Shown here: piece after piece, positions 42,376 to 52,065 of the stretch
Numbering within the stretch: position 1 is the stretch's first letter
Layout of the letters: the number at the start of each line of letters is the position of its first letter
DNA from: Novipirellula artificiosorum
GTDB lineage: Bacteria; Planctomycetota; Planctomycetia; Pirellulales; Pirellulaceae
Length of the DNA: 64,000 bases
Direction: 5' to 3'
Assembly: GCF_007860135.1 (NCBI RefSeq)
Contig: NZ_SJPV01000001.1
Location: 482,939 to 546,938 of the forward strand
The notes under the pieces: generated by a model
Told to the model about the DNA's origin: nothing
The model's input: the letters and a program-made list of their open reading frames with translations, nothing else
Database searches by the model: none
Position numbers and translations under genes: made by a program

Positions 42376-43719
42376 CTAGACGGAGTCGGCTGTCGGATGG
42401 ACATAGGGCGCGCGATACACCCGCGCCAAACGTTGGTTCGCTTCGACATCGTCGACGACTTTACCTTGCTCGGCATCCCAAGTCAGACTGCGACCGATTC
42501 GCATCGACAGGTTCGCCATGATGCAGCAGGCACTGGAAATGTGCCCCTGTTCAATATCCGCGACCGGACGCGTTTTCTGTTGCCGTGCGGCCAGAAAATT
42601 CTTCATATGCCGGCGCGTTGCCGGCGCGGCAAAGACTTCCGTTTCCTTGTGCTGAAGGTCCTCGGGATACTGGTCACTCTCGTCCACCCAATCGCCATGG
42701 ACCGATTCCCCTCCATTCTTGGGGATGAAATCATAATTGCGAACACTGAGCTTCAAGGTTCCTTTGTCCCCATACAGCGTGGCACCCCACGGGTATTCCG
42801 GATCAGGGTTGGCGCCCCAATTGCGTTGGTTCCACACGATCTGGGTTTCGCCAAAATCGAACAGCGCCGTCTGAGTGTCGTGCAACCCGCCGCCCGGAAC
42901 CGGTTGACGAATTAACCTGCCACCGGATGCCGAGATGCTCTTGGGCCACCCCAAGCCAAGGAAGTAACGAACGGTGTCAAAAAAGTGAACACAAAGGTCG
43001 CCCGTTTGACCGTTACTGAATTCGATACAATCGCGCCACGATCGCGGATGGATGCCTGGATTGTAATCTCGCCACGAAGCCGGGCCCACGTATTGCTCCC
43101 AATCCAGGTTCGATGGCGGCGCTTGGACGGGCGGAAAATCACGACGGCCGCCAAAGTAACTATGAATATCGACATAGGCAATTTTGCCCAGCAGCCCCGA
43201 CTCGATGAATCGATCCCGTGCTTCGAGCAGATGGGGTGTGCTGCGTCGCTGCAGCCCCACCTGGACCGTCCGATCATACTTACGAGCGGCCGCAACCATG
43301 GCTTGGCCTTCGACAACATCGAAACTGATCGGCTTTTGCACGTAAACGTCTGCTCCCGATTTGCAGGCTTCAATCATCGGCAAACAATGCCAATGGTCTG
43401 GCGTTCCGACCAACACAATCTCGGGTTTTTGCTGACTTAACAACTCGCGATAGTCACCGAACACCGCTGGCTTCTTGCCGGAGGGTTGACGGCCCGACAC
43501 CAGCTCGGCTGCCTCATTGACCAATTGTCGATCAACATCGCACAAGCCAACGACATCGACGGGGGCGACTTGCATCAGATGAAACAGGTCGGTTTTTCCG
43601 TACCAGCCGGTACCAATCAAACCCACCCGAAGCGGCGTATCCGTAGCAGCAGCAAATGCCTTCGTTTGGATGGCTGCCGCTGTCAGCCCAGCAGCTTTAC
43701 AAAAATCTCGTCGACGCAT
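42376..43719 (-). CDS. Tat-exported Gfo/Idh/MocA family oxidoreductase
   Basis: A 447-aa NAD(P)-dependent sugar or inositol oxidoreductase. The N-terminus MRRRDFCKAAGLTAAAIQTK is a twin-arginine signal (RRRDF). The Rossmann fold starts LRVGLIGTGWYGKTDLFHL, and the catalytic EKP-like motif is YVQKPISFDVVEG. The C-terminal alpha/beta domain has HPRSWRDCIEFSNGQTGDLC. Such secreted dehydrogenases are strongly expanded in planctomycetes. A DUF1080 protein, linked to 3-keto-glycoside chemistry, is encoded about 6.4 kb away, but no direct operon links them. The substrate is unknown. Confidence 0.92.
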   Translation of the reverse strand: MRRRDFCKAAGLTAAAIQTKAFAAATDTPLRVGLIGTGWYGKTDLFHLMQVAPVDVVGLCDVDRQLVNEAAELVSGRQPSGKKPAVFGDYRELLSQQKPEIVLVGTPDHWHCLPMIEACKSGADVYVQKPISFDVVEGQAMVAAARKYDRTVQVGLQRRSTPHLLEARDRFIESGLLGKIAYVDIHSYFGGRRDFPPVQAPPSNLDWEQYVGPASWRDYNPGIHPRSWRDCIEFSNGQTGDLCVHFFDTVRYFLGLGWPKSISASGGRLIRQPVPGGGLHDTQTALFDFGETQIVWNQRNWGANPDPEYPWGATLYGDKGTLKLSVRNYDFIPKNGGESVHGDWVDESDQYPEDLQHKETEVFAAPATRRHMKNFLAARQQKTRPVADIEQGHISSACCIMANLSMRIGRSLTWDAEQGKVVDDVEANQRLARVYRAPYVHPTADSV

Positions 43720-43842
43720 GAAGTAGGCTCCGCAAGAATCGGGGAAGGGGGGACGTAGGAGAGCGACGTCCTTCCATTGTAACGGCCGGAGGCAGCGGAA
43801 TGTGGATCACCCTTCAGCGATTTTCGCCTGAAAACGCCAGCC

Positions 43843-44880
43843 TCAGCCTGACTTCGCCATGCGCATCACCAACTGCTCAAGCAAAAACCGATCGCGACCC
43901 TCAGCGCTGTGAGTTCCCTTCAAACGCAGATCGGCATCGAGCAGCCATGGCAACAACTGTTTTCCACGAGCGCGGCCGAGTCCTCGCAGCTGCTTCTTGG
44001 CTTGCTGAATTTCCGACGGGCGGTTGATGCCGGCGGCAGCTAAGGCATCCTCCAACTGGACCGACCGTCCTTCCCGTTCACGATGTTCGACCACCGCGGT
44101 CGCCATCCCAAGCCGACGAAGCGACCATGCGATCTGCGGCAATAACGCGATCGGACGCTGGCCACCACTCATCAATTTGTCGAGCTGACGCATCGCTTCG
44201 GCGGCATCACCCGAGGCGATCGCGTCGGTGATTTGCCAAACCGTTTTGCCTTGCCATCCCGCTACAACATCGCGAACAAGGGGCTCATCGATCACCTCGC
44301 CGGGGCCCCGATAAAGTGCCAGTTTTGCAATCTCGGTCTCCAGCATCCCGATCTCATCACCGATCATTTCGACCAATGCATCCGCGGCGTCCGCAGCCAG
44401 CACGGCTTGGTGGCGTTTGGCCACATAGCCACACAAGAACTTTCGGCGGGTCGTCGCTGTGATGCCCAACTTCTTATCGCTCGTCGACGTGCATGCGACC
44501 ACCAAATGATCACCGGCAATCGCTTTGTAGAGCCGCGTGTTGGAAGCCAACGACGACAAATCCAACAAGAAACGATTCGAAGTCCCCGGTTTCGAGACAT
44601 ACTTTTCGAGTTCGGGGCGATGGTTGGAAACAAACTTGTCGGCATCGCGAACAATGATCGACCGTTTTCCATCGAAATCAAACAACGATGCCGTTGCCAA
44701 ATCGTCTCGCAAATCCGCCCAGCGAACCACATCCCCATCAAACGATGTCACGTCACCATCGGCGCTTAACGCCGCAAGGACCCACGACCGAAGCGTGGTG
44801 TCCGAACCGTAAACGGCCGCAACCGCGGGAAGCTCGGCGGGTGGTTTCGAAAGTAGGTCGAAGGCAGTTTGGATGGCCAT
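43843..44880 (-). CDS. holA: DNA polymerase III subunit delta
   Basis: The 345-aa clamp-loader delta subunit, which opens the beta sliding clamp. The N-terminus resembles a degenerate AAA+ domain (LPAVAAVYGSDTTLRSWVLA), then KRSIIVRDADKFVSNHRPEL and FLLDLSSLASNTRLYKAI. The C-terminal helical collar includes ALLPQIAWSLRRLGMA and the end LLDADLRLKGTHSAEGRDR, all usual for HolA. Length matches the family. The gene stands alone on the minus strand. Confidence 0.92.
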   Translation of the reverse strand: MAIQTAFDLLSKPPAELPAVAAVYGSDTTLRSWVLAALSADGDVTSFDGDVVRWADLRDDLATASLFDFDGKRSIIVRDADKFVSNHRPELEKYVSKPGTSNRFLLDLSSLASNTRLYKAIAGDHLVVACTSTSDKKLGITATTRRKFLCGYVAKRHQAVLAADAADALVEMIGDEIGMLETEIAKLALYRGPGEVIDEPLVRDVVAGWQGKTVWQITDAIASGDAAEAMRQLDKLMSGGQRPIALLPQIAWSLRRLGMATAVVEHREREGRSVQLEDALAAAGINRPSEIQQAKKQLRGLGRARGKQLLPWLLDADLRLKGTHSAEGRDRFLLEQLVMRMAKSG

Positions 44881-44955
44881 AGCAGAAACAACGAACGGCG
44901 AAGTGCAGGCGACAAAGACACCAAAAAGACTATCGCGATCCGCGACACCTATCTA

Positions 44956-44996
44956 GCCCGGTTAGCCAGCGAGTCTCGCCCGGTTAGCCAACGAGT
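44956..44996 (+). repeat. Two direct copies of a 19-bp repeat
   Basis: GCCCGGTTAGCCARCGAGT occurs at 44956-44974 and 44978-44996, a 22-bp period with one mismatch. It lies between holA and the next minus-strand gene. Similar short units may recur elsewhere in the genome; that is not visible here. Confidence 0.75.
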
Positions 44997-45019
44997 GCGG
45001 GTGTTCTGCACGAGCCGCT

Positions 45020-47239
45020 CTACTTAAACGTCGCTCGGGGGCGTCCCGCGGTTTGTTCGTTCTCCGCTGGCGGAGCAAAACCGCTGATCGGCTGGAATCC
45101 GCGAATTCTGGCTCGGGGGGCCAAACCTTGAGCATCAATCGGGCGATCCAGCACATAGGACCCCATATTCCCGGCACCGTCGGTTGCATCAATTCGCAAA
45201 TACAATTGTCGCGGCAACCTCGGGTCCGCAGGCCAGACATGATCACCCTGATTGCGAAGGCCCGCGGCGATCGTCGTCCAAGGCCCATCCACGCGATCGC
45301 TGAAGGACAACGTGATCGGACGAGCCATCAAGTTCGCATCTGCACATTCATAACGAATCACGAGCGAACCGACACGGTCACCTTCGCCATACTGGGCGCC
45401 AGTGATTCGAACCTGCGGTGCACTCTTATCGACCACGACAACGATATCGGGGTCCTCACCCGCAAGTGGCCGAGGACTCGCAAGCCCGGTGGAGCTGACG
45501 ACGACGATACAGAAACCAAACACACCTTCCTCTTTGGTTTCGATATCGAAGGGACTCAGTTTATCAGGGTCTTGACCCCATAGCTTCCAAGTTTGCCCAC
45601 CATCGGTGCTGCCGTAAAGCTCCACCGAATCGACACCACGACTGCCGACAGCCTCCAATTCATACTCGAGACTAAAACGATTGGAATTGCTGTAGCGTGT
45701 CGGAACGCGCTCGGCGAACAGGGTGGGATCAAGCGATTTGGGCGGCGATGACGCAGGGCGATTTGCACCGTAGCGAGTACGGGGATCAGGCGACGGAGAA
45801 GATTCCGGTAAACGCGTGGCTGGTGTCACATAAGGCGAACGGGAAACAGGCGGGGCAGGACGAATCGGCCTCGCGTTGTCCAGCGGCCGCATCGCTTCGG
45901 CTGCCGATTGAGGCCTCGCCGCCTGCGTGCTCGGCACTGCAGATGCCGTTGGGTTCAGGGAAGGAACCACATACGGAGCGGTCGATGGTTCAGCGGATGC
46001 CGATGCATTCGGTATCGCCACCGGAGGCAACGGAGACGCCAACGCATTGGGCGAAAACGATGGCGTTTGATAGCCAGGCGACACTTGCGGTGGATTCAAT
46101 CCAAAACCGTTGCCAACCTGTTCCGCTGTGGCGGGTGGCGGCAGCTCGACCGCAGAGCTGGATGCCGTGTAGCGGGGAACCGCCGAAAATTGATAACTCG
46201 GTGGCGTCGGCGGAACGGTCCCCGGTCGCTGAGCATTCGCCGGGACACGGGAGAAGTCGGCCAGATTCGTACCGCGAAGGCGGCTCAACGGATTAGCAGC
46301 CACATGAGGAACATTGTAGTCGGCCGTGCGATAGAGGCTTGTTTCGCTCTCCTCCACGGCGGAGGTTTTGTACCGATCGAGCTTGATCACCGGACTGGTC
46401 GACGTGTCATTGGGGTCCGATAAGGCGGGCCGAACATACAAATCGGATCCCGTATGGATTCGATATTGGACCGGGGTCGCGACGATCCCCGCCGAGTTGG
46501 TGCTGCCAACTCGGCCGCGTGATCGCTCTACCCGAATCGCGAACGTCGGCATGGCGGTGACCGCCATCCGAGGCCGCTGCAATTGCTTGGTCGCGGTCGC
46601 GTGGTTGCCAGCGGAATCGACGGCTCGGACATGCACCGACAATTGTCGCCAATCATGATCGGGAAGGAACGAAAAACGCTCGGCGGTTTCACCCGGTTTG
46701 GGTGCCCAATCTTGCCACTGACTGTCGACATCGGTTGCATAATAAACTCGCGTTTCGGTGATCGCGGTCAAATCGCGAATCGACAATCGGCAGGCGATCG
46801 TTCCATCGGCCTCGGCGTCTGCCTGCAAATCGATCACTGGCTTGGTCGTGTCGACCAAGACTCTCAGCTGAGCGTCGACCGATCCGCCAACGGCAACGTC
46901 GTCATCGGCCGCCTGCGGCAACTCAATGGTTTCGGTTGCGAACCAGAATTCGCCATCGTCCTTGCAAACAAAGGCAAATTCGCGGATGCTACTGGGCTTG
47001 GTATCGGCGAGCTGCCACGGCTGGTTAGGTCCTCGACGAACGTACAATCGGACCGAGGTCGTCGTGGACGGTGTGGCGTTGACGTTGAAGGGAATTCGGA
47101 ACGTTCGGGTGCCAAGCACAACGCTGGGGCTTTTTTTCGGTTCGTCAGCGGTTGCCAAGGATAGCGAAAGTAGCATCAACGCAAGCATTGCCAAGTTGGG
47201 CGCGGCGGCAACGGAAATCGCTTTTTTGGCGATACACAT
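45020..47239 (-). CDS. Large secreted protein of unknown function with Ig/FN3-like beta domains
   Basis: The start at 47239 gives a 739-aa protein with a signal peptide (MCIAKKAISVAAAPNLAMLA, cleaved near ADEP). The longer frame to 47353 only adds residues ahead of the signal and overlaps the start of mnmG. About residues 30-220 and 500-680 look like beta-sandwich domains (SVRLYVRRGPNQPWQLADTK, VELYGSTDGGQTWKLWGQDP). Between them is a long Pro/Ala/Ser-rich linker. The FN3-like repeats suggest a periplasmic or surface role. I do not recognise a named family. It is divergent from mnmG across 112 bases. Confidence 0.8.
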   Translation of the reverse strand: MCIAKKAISVAAAPNLAMLALMLLSLSLATADEPKKSPSVVLGTRTFRIPFNVNATPSTTTSVRLYVRRGPNQPWQLADTKPSSIREFAFVCKDDGEFWFATETIELPQAADDDVAVGGSVDAQLRVLVDTTKPVIDLQADAEADGTIACRLSIRDLTAITETRVYYATDVDSQWQDWAPKPGETAERFSFLPDHDWRQLSVHVRAVDSAGNHATATKQLQRPRMAVTAMPTFAIRVERSRGRVGSTNSAGIVATPVQYRIHTGSDLYVRPALSDPNDTSTSPVIKLDRYKTSAVEESETSLYRTADYNVPHVAANPLSRLRGTNLADFSRVPANAQRPGTVPPTPPSYQFSAVPRYTASSSAVELPPPATAEQVGNGFGLNPPQVSPGYQTPSFSPNALASPLPPVAIPNASASAEPSTAPYVVPSLNPTASAVPSTQAARPQSAAEAMRPLDNARPIRPAPPVSRSPYVTPATRLPESSPSPDPRTRYGANRPASSPPKSLDPTLFAERVPTRYSNSNRFSLEYELEAVGSRGVDSVELYGSTDGGQTWKLWGQDPDKLSPFDIETKEEGVFGFCIVVVSSTGLASPRPLAGEDPDIVVVVDKSAPQVRITGAQYGEGDRVGSLVIRYECADANLMARPITLSFSDRVDGPWTTIAAGLRNQGDHVWPADPRLPRQLYLRIDATDGAGNMGSYVLDRPIDAQGLAPRARIRGFQPISGFAPPAENEQTAGRPRATFK

Positions 47240-47351
47240 TTTGTCGATCAAGCCCCAAACAAAAGAAATACGGAAGTCTGCACTACGTCCTTCTCGGCTT
47301 CGACCTGTCCCCAAGCGGATCTTGAAGCTATTACCCCCGCGACAGGAAACC

Positions 47352-49214
47352 ATGACTCAAAGCTCTTATCATTACGACGTTCTTGTCATTGGTGCCGGTC
47401 ATGCGGGCACCGAAGCGGCTGCCGCGGCCGCTCGTCTTGGTGCCAAAACGGCACTACTGACCTCCAACCTCGACACGGTTGGCCAAATGTCGTGCAACCC
47501 CGCAATCGGAGGAGTCGCCAAGGGGCAAATTGTTCGCGAAGTCGATGCCTTGGGCGGATTGATGGGCCATGCGATCGACGCCACCGGCATCCAATTCCGT
47601 CTCTTGAATTGTCGCAAAGGCCCGGCCATGCATAGCCCCCGCGCTCAGGCCGACAAGAAGGCCTACCAGGCTTACATCAAACACCAAATCGAACAACAAC
47701 AGAACTTGGATCTCCGCCAAGAAACGGTGATCGACCTGTTGACTGAAAACGTTGAAGGACAGACTCGCGTTCGCGGCGTTTCGGTCGTCGGCGATGCTTT
47801 GTTTGTTGCACCCACCGTCATCCTCACAACCGGAACGTTTCTCAAAGCGATCATGCACACCGGCGAGGCCCAAACCGCCGGGGGCAGGGCAGGGGAGGGA
47901 ACCACCAGCGGAATCAGCGGCGCGCTGGCTCGACTTGGCTTTGAAGTCGAACGTTTCAAAACGGGGACGCCAGCCCGACTCAATGCCAAGTCGATTGACT
48001 ATCGCAATCTGGAGCGACAACCGGGCGACGAGAAGCCGCAACCGTTTTCGTTCCTGACGGAATCACTCGACAGCTCCGATCAACTTCCTTGTCACATCGC
48101 CCACACCAACCACGCCGTCCATGAATTGATCCGCGCCAACTTAAAACGCGCGCCGATGTACAGCGGCCAAATCAATTCCACCGGCCCGAGGTATTGTCCG
48201 TCGATCGAGGATAAGGTTGTTCGCTTCGCCGATAAAACCTCGCACCAGTTGTTCCTCGAACCCGAAGGTCGCAACACCGGCGAAGTGTACGTCAACGGTA
48301 TCTCGACCAGTCTACCGCGTGATGTTCAGGATCAGATGTTTGCGATGATCGAGGGGCTTCAGCACGCGCAGATCATGCGTTACGGTTACGCCGTCGAGTA
48401 CGATTTTTGCCCCCCGACACAGCTTTGGGCCTCGATGGAATCAAAGCGAGTCGCAGGCCTCTTCTTGGCTGGACAAATCAACGGGACCACCGGTTATGAA
48501 GAGGCCGCCGGTCAGGGGTTGATCGCCGGACTGAACGCCGCGAGAAAAGTCGCTGGCAAAGAAGCCTGGGTCCCCACGCGAGACCAAGCTTACATCGGCG
48601 TCCTGGTCGATGATCTGGTCACCGCCGGCACCGACGAACCCTACCGCATGTTCACCAGCCGGGCCGAATACCGGTTGCTGCTTCGTCAAGACAATGCGGA
48701 CCGCCGGCTGACCGGGGTCGCGGATGAACTCGGCTTGATTGACGCCGCGCGGCGCGAACGCTTCCAAACCAAACTGGATCAAATGGCACGAGCCAATCAA
48801 TTGCTCAAAGCGGCACGATGCGACAAGATTCCCGGCGATGTATTTCTTCGTCGCAGCGAAGTCGATTGGGATGAAATGTGCCGACGCGTCGAAGGCCTCG
48901 GTCGGATTGACGCCGAAGCGGCCCAGCAAGTGCTGTACGACACCAAGTACGAAGGCTACGTCACCCGGCAAAAGATGGAGGTAGAAAAGCAGCATCGTTT
49001 GGCCAGCAAACGAATTCCAGCAACGTTCGACTACGACGCCATCGGTCCTTTGCGACACGAAGCACGCGAAAAACTCAATCGAGTCCGGCCGCTCAATCTG
49101 GACCAAGCCAAGCGTATCAGTGGTGTCACCCCCGCTGACCTAGCACTGGTCCTCACGCGTCTGGAAGGCAAAAAAAGCAACCTTGATCAGCGGATTACCA
49201 AACCTCAGGAATGA
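47352..49214 (+). CDS. mnmG: tRNA uridine 5-carboxymethylaminomethyl modification enzyme
   Basis: MnmG (GidA), with MnmE, makes the cmnm5 modification on wobble U34 of several tRNAs. The 620-aa protein starts MTQSSYHYDVLVIGAGHAGT, with the FAD GxGxxG at residues 14-19, then GQMSCNPAIGGVAKGQIVRE and GLMGHAIDATGIQFRLLNCR, all diagnostic. The C-terminal helical domain for MnmE and tRNA binding is present (ATFDYDAIGPLRHEAREKLN). The start at 47352 is fixed by the family N-terminus; the longer open frame is antisense to the neighbour. No mnmE is in this window. The 3' end overlaps the convergent ppk2 gene by 20 bases. Confidence 0.96.
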   Translation: MTQSSYHYDVLVIGAGHAGTEAAAAAARLGAKTALLTSNLDTVGQMSCNPAIGGVAKGQIVREVDALGGLMGHAIDATGIQFRLLNCRKGPAMHSPRAQADKKAYQAYIKHQIEQQQNLDLRQETVIDLLTENVEGQTRVRGVSVVGDALFVAPTVILTTGTFLKAIMHTGEAQTAGGRAGEGTTSGISGALARLGFEVERFKTGTPARLNAKSIDYRNLERQPGDEKPQPFSFLTESLDSSDQLPCHIAHTNHAVHELIRANLKRAPMYSGQINSTGPRYCPSIEDKVVRFADKTSHQLFLEPEGRNTGEVYVNGISTSLPRDVQDQMFAMIEGLQHAQIMRYGYAVEYDFCPPTQLWASMESKRVAGLFLAGQINGTTGYEEAAGQGLIAGLNAARKVAGKEAWVPTRDQAYIGVLVDDLVTAGTDEPYRMFTSRAEYRLLLRQDNADRRLTGVADELGLIDAARRERFQTKLDQMARANQLLKAARCDKIPGDVFLRRSEVDWDEMCRRVEGLGRIDAEAAQQVLYDTKYEGYVTRQKMEVEKQHRLASKRIPATFDYDAIGPLRHEAREKLNRVRPLNLDQAKRISGVTPADLALVLTRLEGKKSNLDQRITKPQE

Positions 49215-50061
49215 AAGTTTGATCCTCAAGAGGTGGACGAAGGTAGCCACCTTCAATGGGACGCGGTGGAAGCTTCGGCGGAGTCGGTGTCAAGTCTTTA
49301 TAAGGAATCATGCTGAGCAAATGCGTGATACAATTGAGCCGAGCCGTTTTCTTAACATCCGCCTTGACCACGTACCACGGTGCTTGCTTGATGTCCGTGT
49401 GAGCGAACATCGTATCTTTCGCCTTGGAATACTCGATCCAGCGAGAACGGGATTCGACGTCCATAGGACTCAGCTTCCAACTCCGCGTTGGATCCTTCAT
49501 TCGCTTCTGAAACCGCACCTCCTGTTCTTCATCACTTACCGAGAACCAATACTTGATCACGGTAATCCCAGAGCGAACCAACATGCGTTCAAATTCGGGG
49601 CATGAGCGAAGAAATTCATGGTATTCCGGGTCCGTGCAAAAACCCATGACGTGTTCGACGCCGGCTCGGTTGTACCAACTGCGGTCCATCAACACGAGTT
49701 CACCTGCCGTGGGCAGATGGGCAACGTAACGTTGAAAATACCAACTCGTCTTCTCTCTTTCGGTGGGTCGCCCTAACGCGACCACGCGACAGATTCGCGG
49801 GTTCAGACACTGAGTGATTCGCTTGATCACGCCACCCTTTCCGGCAGCATCACGTCCCTCGAAGATCACGACTACCCTCAAACCTTCGTGCTTGATCCAC
49901 TCTTGCATCTTCACGAGTTCAACATGCAAGTGGGCAAGTTCTCTGTTGTAGGTTTTGTTGTCAATTCGATGTTTCTTCGCCTTCACGTCCCCCGAGCCGT
50001 TTACAAACGAACCGGCACCGGTATGTTCGACGTGCTTCTTTTTCTTGTCATTCGATTTCAT
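49195..50061 (-). CDS. ppk2: Polyphosphate kinase 2
   Basis: PPK2 transfers phosphate between polyphosphate and nucleotides. The 288-aa protein has the Walker A-like GRDAAGKGG at about residues 69-77 and the Walker B-like LVLMDRSWYNRAGVEHVMGF. RPTEREKTSWYFQRYV (lid region) and RSWKLSPMDVESRSRW are typical class I PPK2 blocks. A Lys/His-rich N-terminus precedes the domain. The start at 50061 (MKSNDKKKKHVEH) is preferred over the open frame to 50205, which adds unconserved residues. Direction (ADP or GDP phosphorylation) cannot be read from sequence. Its stop lies 20 bases inside the convergent mnmG gene. Confidence 0.93.
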   Translation of the reverse strand: MKSNDKKKKHVEHTGAGSFVNGSGDVKAKKHRIDNKTYNRELAHLHVELVKMQEWIKHEGLRVVVIFEGRDAAGKGGVIKRITQCLNPRICRVVALGRPTEREKTSWYFQRYVAHLPTAGELVLMDRSWYNRAGVEHVMGFCTDPEYHEFLRSCPEFERMLVRSGITVIKYWFSVSDEEQEVRFQKRMKDPTRSWKLSPMDVESRSRWIEYSKAKDTMFAHTDIKQAPWYVVKADVKKTARLNCITHLLSMIPYKDLTPTPPKLPPRPIEGGYLRPPLEDQTFIPEVW

Positions 50062-50223
50062 AAGAGTGCCGTTGGAGTTGGGCAACAACCGGAACCACGC
50101 AAATCGACCCGTTGGTTGCATCCCAGAACGAATCGCCAAAGTTACTATTGTACAGATTAAAACGTCAGCTTGCGTGCTGCGAGCAGCGAATCGTGGAGCG
50201 GTCAACAGGGGGTGGCTACCGAC

Positions 50224-50600
50224 TCAATCATGAAACGTGACCTGAGTTTCCGATGCGATACCACTTGCGGCACGAACCTGAAGCGTGGCCGCTCCGGACT
50301 TCCCAGGAATGCTACGTAAGACGGCGACAGCCTTTCCGTAGAACAGCGGATGCGTCGAGTCGGTAAAAGAATCGGCCCCATCGAATCACCGTTGGCAACG
50401 CCGGCAATGGCCCAGTCATGTGGCAAATCAACACGCTGCCAAGCTGAGTCATCGAAGTCGGTTTCAAACGCTCCGTCCTGGTCGCCTTTGGCAAACCGTC
50501 AACCAAAATTGAAACCACTGGACCAAGCAACGCTTGGCGACAAACGCAGGGCAAGTCAAAAAAGCCGAGTCAGGGCTTGAAGCGAGAGTGGTTTCATCAT
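50224..50600 (-). pseudogene. GH2 beta-galactosidase remnant: N-terminal and C-terminal pieces fused by a large deletion
   Basis: Reading the minus strand from ATG 50600 gives MMKPLSLQALTRLF, a TGA stop, LALRLSPSVAWSSGFNFG, a second TGA where Trp is expected, then RFAKGDQDGAFETDFDDSAW and QRVDLPHDWAIAG. That is the N-terminal sugar-binding segment of glycoside hydrolase family 2, complete with a broken signal peptide. It passes without a gap into GVANGDSMG and, one frame over, ADSFTDSTHPLFYGKAVAVL up to TQVTFHD and a TGA at 50224-50226. The last part is the C-terminal domain of the same enzyme class. Roughly 110 codons remain of a gene that normally exceeds 700. Two stops, one single-base frameshift in a G run and the deletion make it a clear relic. 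Confidence 0.8.
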
Positions 50601-50715
50601 GCTGACCGACCGCTGGGATGACAGCAAGGGGTCCGCCATCGTTGTACTCTTTGTCGGATATCGCTACGCTCCAGCTTTCTAGCACAGCAGCTTGGCGAAC
50701 ACACGCAGCAACAGG

Positions 50716-52032
50716 ATGACAACCTCGATGAATTCCGATGCCACAACACAGCGATCGGTATTGATTCGGTTGTCCGTGATGATGTTCTTGCAGTTCTTCG
50801 CAATGGGAGCTTGGTATGTCTCCGCCACCGGATTCATGCTTCGCGGAGACATCCAAATGGACGGACTCGTCTTTGCGGTTTACTCGGTTGGGCCGCTCGC
50901 GGCGATCTTCTCTCCCTTCTTTGTGGGGCTGATCGCCGACCGCTTCCTTCCCACACAGATCGCGCTGGCGATTCTATTTGTCATCAGTGGTCTGCTGCTG
51001 TTGGTCGCACCCTCGATGGCGTCCCCCTTTAGCGTCACGCCCGCTCCGGACCAACATTGGCTTCTGGAACGACTCACGATCCTGTGGCAGTCCTTACGCC
51101 ATCCGTTTGTGCTCACGCTACTGGTGCATATGCTCTGCTTCATGCCGACGATTGCTTTGACAGCGAGCATATCATTTCAACACTTAGGCAATCGCGAGAA
51201 GGAATTTCCGATCGTTCGCGTGTTGGGAACGGTGGGCTGGATCTGCGGCAATGTGGCAATCAGCCTGTTGCCAGGAAAGGACGCATCCGCGTTGCAGTTT
51301 GGGTTGGCCGGAGGATCGGCATGCGGGCTTGGGCTTTACTGCTTCACCCTGCCGCATTCGCCTCCACCAAGAGCCGGAAAACGTGTTACGTTTGGTGAGA
51401 TTATTGGGCTCGACTCATTGAAGTTGTTTCGCAGCCCCGCGTTTGCTCTCTTCATGGTCGCCGCATTCTTGCTGAGCATTCCCCAAGTCGGCTATGCCGC
51501 ATTCGCTCGATCCTTTGTCGAAGCATCGGGCGTCACTCCGTTTGGAAGCGCGACCTTCGCGCTGGCTTTTGGCCAAGCGAGTGAAATCTTCTTTATGCTC
51601 GTGATGCCGCTTTGTTTTGCTCGACTGGGGATCAAATGGATGATGTCGATCGGCATGACCGCGTGGGTCGTCCGCTATGCTTTGTTTGCGATCGCCGCAG
51701 AGAGTCACAGTGTCTGGATGATTTTTGGCGGCATCGTGTTACATGGCATCTGCTTTGGATTCTTCTTTGTGACGGGAATGATCTACGTCGATCGAAAAGC
51801 CCCTCCCGCAATTCGAAACCAAGCCCAAGGCTTCTTTGTCTTGGTCACTCAGGGACTCGGCATGTTTGTCGGAGCGCAGGTGTTCGGTGGATTGGAGGTT
51901 TATGCCATGCGCGATGGTACGATGGATTGGAAAACGCTGTGGATGGCCCCGGCTTTGTTTTCCGCTGCCGTCACCGTCGGATTCATCCTGCTGTTTTGGG
52001 ACAGGCCCACTCGAAAAACGGAATCCGCGTGA
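50716..52032 (+). CDS. Nucleoside:H+ symporter-like MFS transporter
   Basis: A 438-aa, about 12-span transporter of the NupG/XapB (nucleoside H+ symporter) MFS family. The opening RLSVMMFLQFFAMGAWYVSA, then GLIADRFLPTQIALAI and HMLCFMPTIALTASISFQHL, is diagnostic of the group. A conserved FFFVTGMIYVDRKAPPAIRN loop is also present. ATG 50716 is preferred; ATG 50728 and an upstream TTG (50692) are in frame. Substrate is likely a nucleoside but may be another small solute, since planctomycete members are untested. The GH2 relic lies just upstream on the other strand. Confidence 0.88.
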   Translation: MTTSMNSDATTQRSVLIRLSVMMFLQFFAMGAWYVSATGFMLRGDIQMDGLVFAVYSVGPLAAIFSPFFVGLIADRFLPTQIALAILFVISGLLLLVAPSMASPFSVTPAPDQHWLLERLTILWQSLRHPFVLTLLVHMLCFMPTIALTASISFQHLGNREKEFPIVRVLGTVGWICGNVAISLLPGKDASALQFGLAGGSACGLGLYCFTLPHSPPPRAGKRVTFGEIIGLDSLKLFRSPAFALFMVAAFLLSIPQVGYAAFARSFVEASGVTPFGSATFALAFGQASEIFFMLVMPLCFARLGIKWMMSIGMTAWVVRYALFAIAAESHSVWMIFGGIVLHGICFGFFFVTGMIYVDRKAPPAIRNQAQGFFVLVTQGLGMFVGAQVFGGLEVYAMRDGTMDWKTLWMAPALFSAAVTVGFILLFWDRPTRKTESA

Positions 52033-52065
52033 CATCGAAAAAGAAGGGTGCGTTCCCCGCGACGA

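Noticed and set aside
46926..47351. 142-residue extension of the MnmG frame
   Set aside because: Antisense to the 45020-47239 gene; FAD motif and family start lie at 47352.
50464..50856. 130-aa minus-strand open frame
   Set aside because: It overlaps the MFS gene start antisense and the GH2 relic out of frame; its composition is not protein-like.
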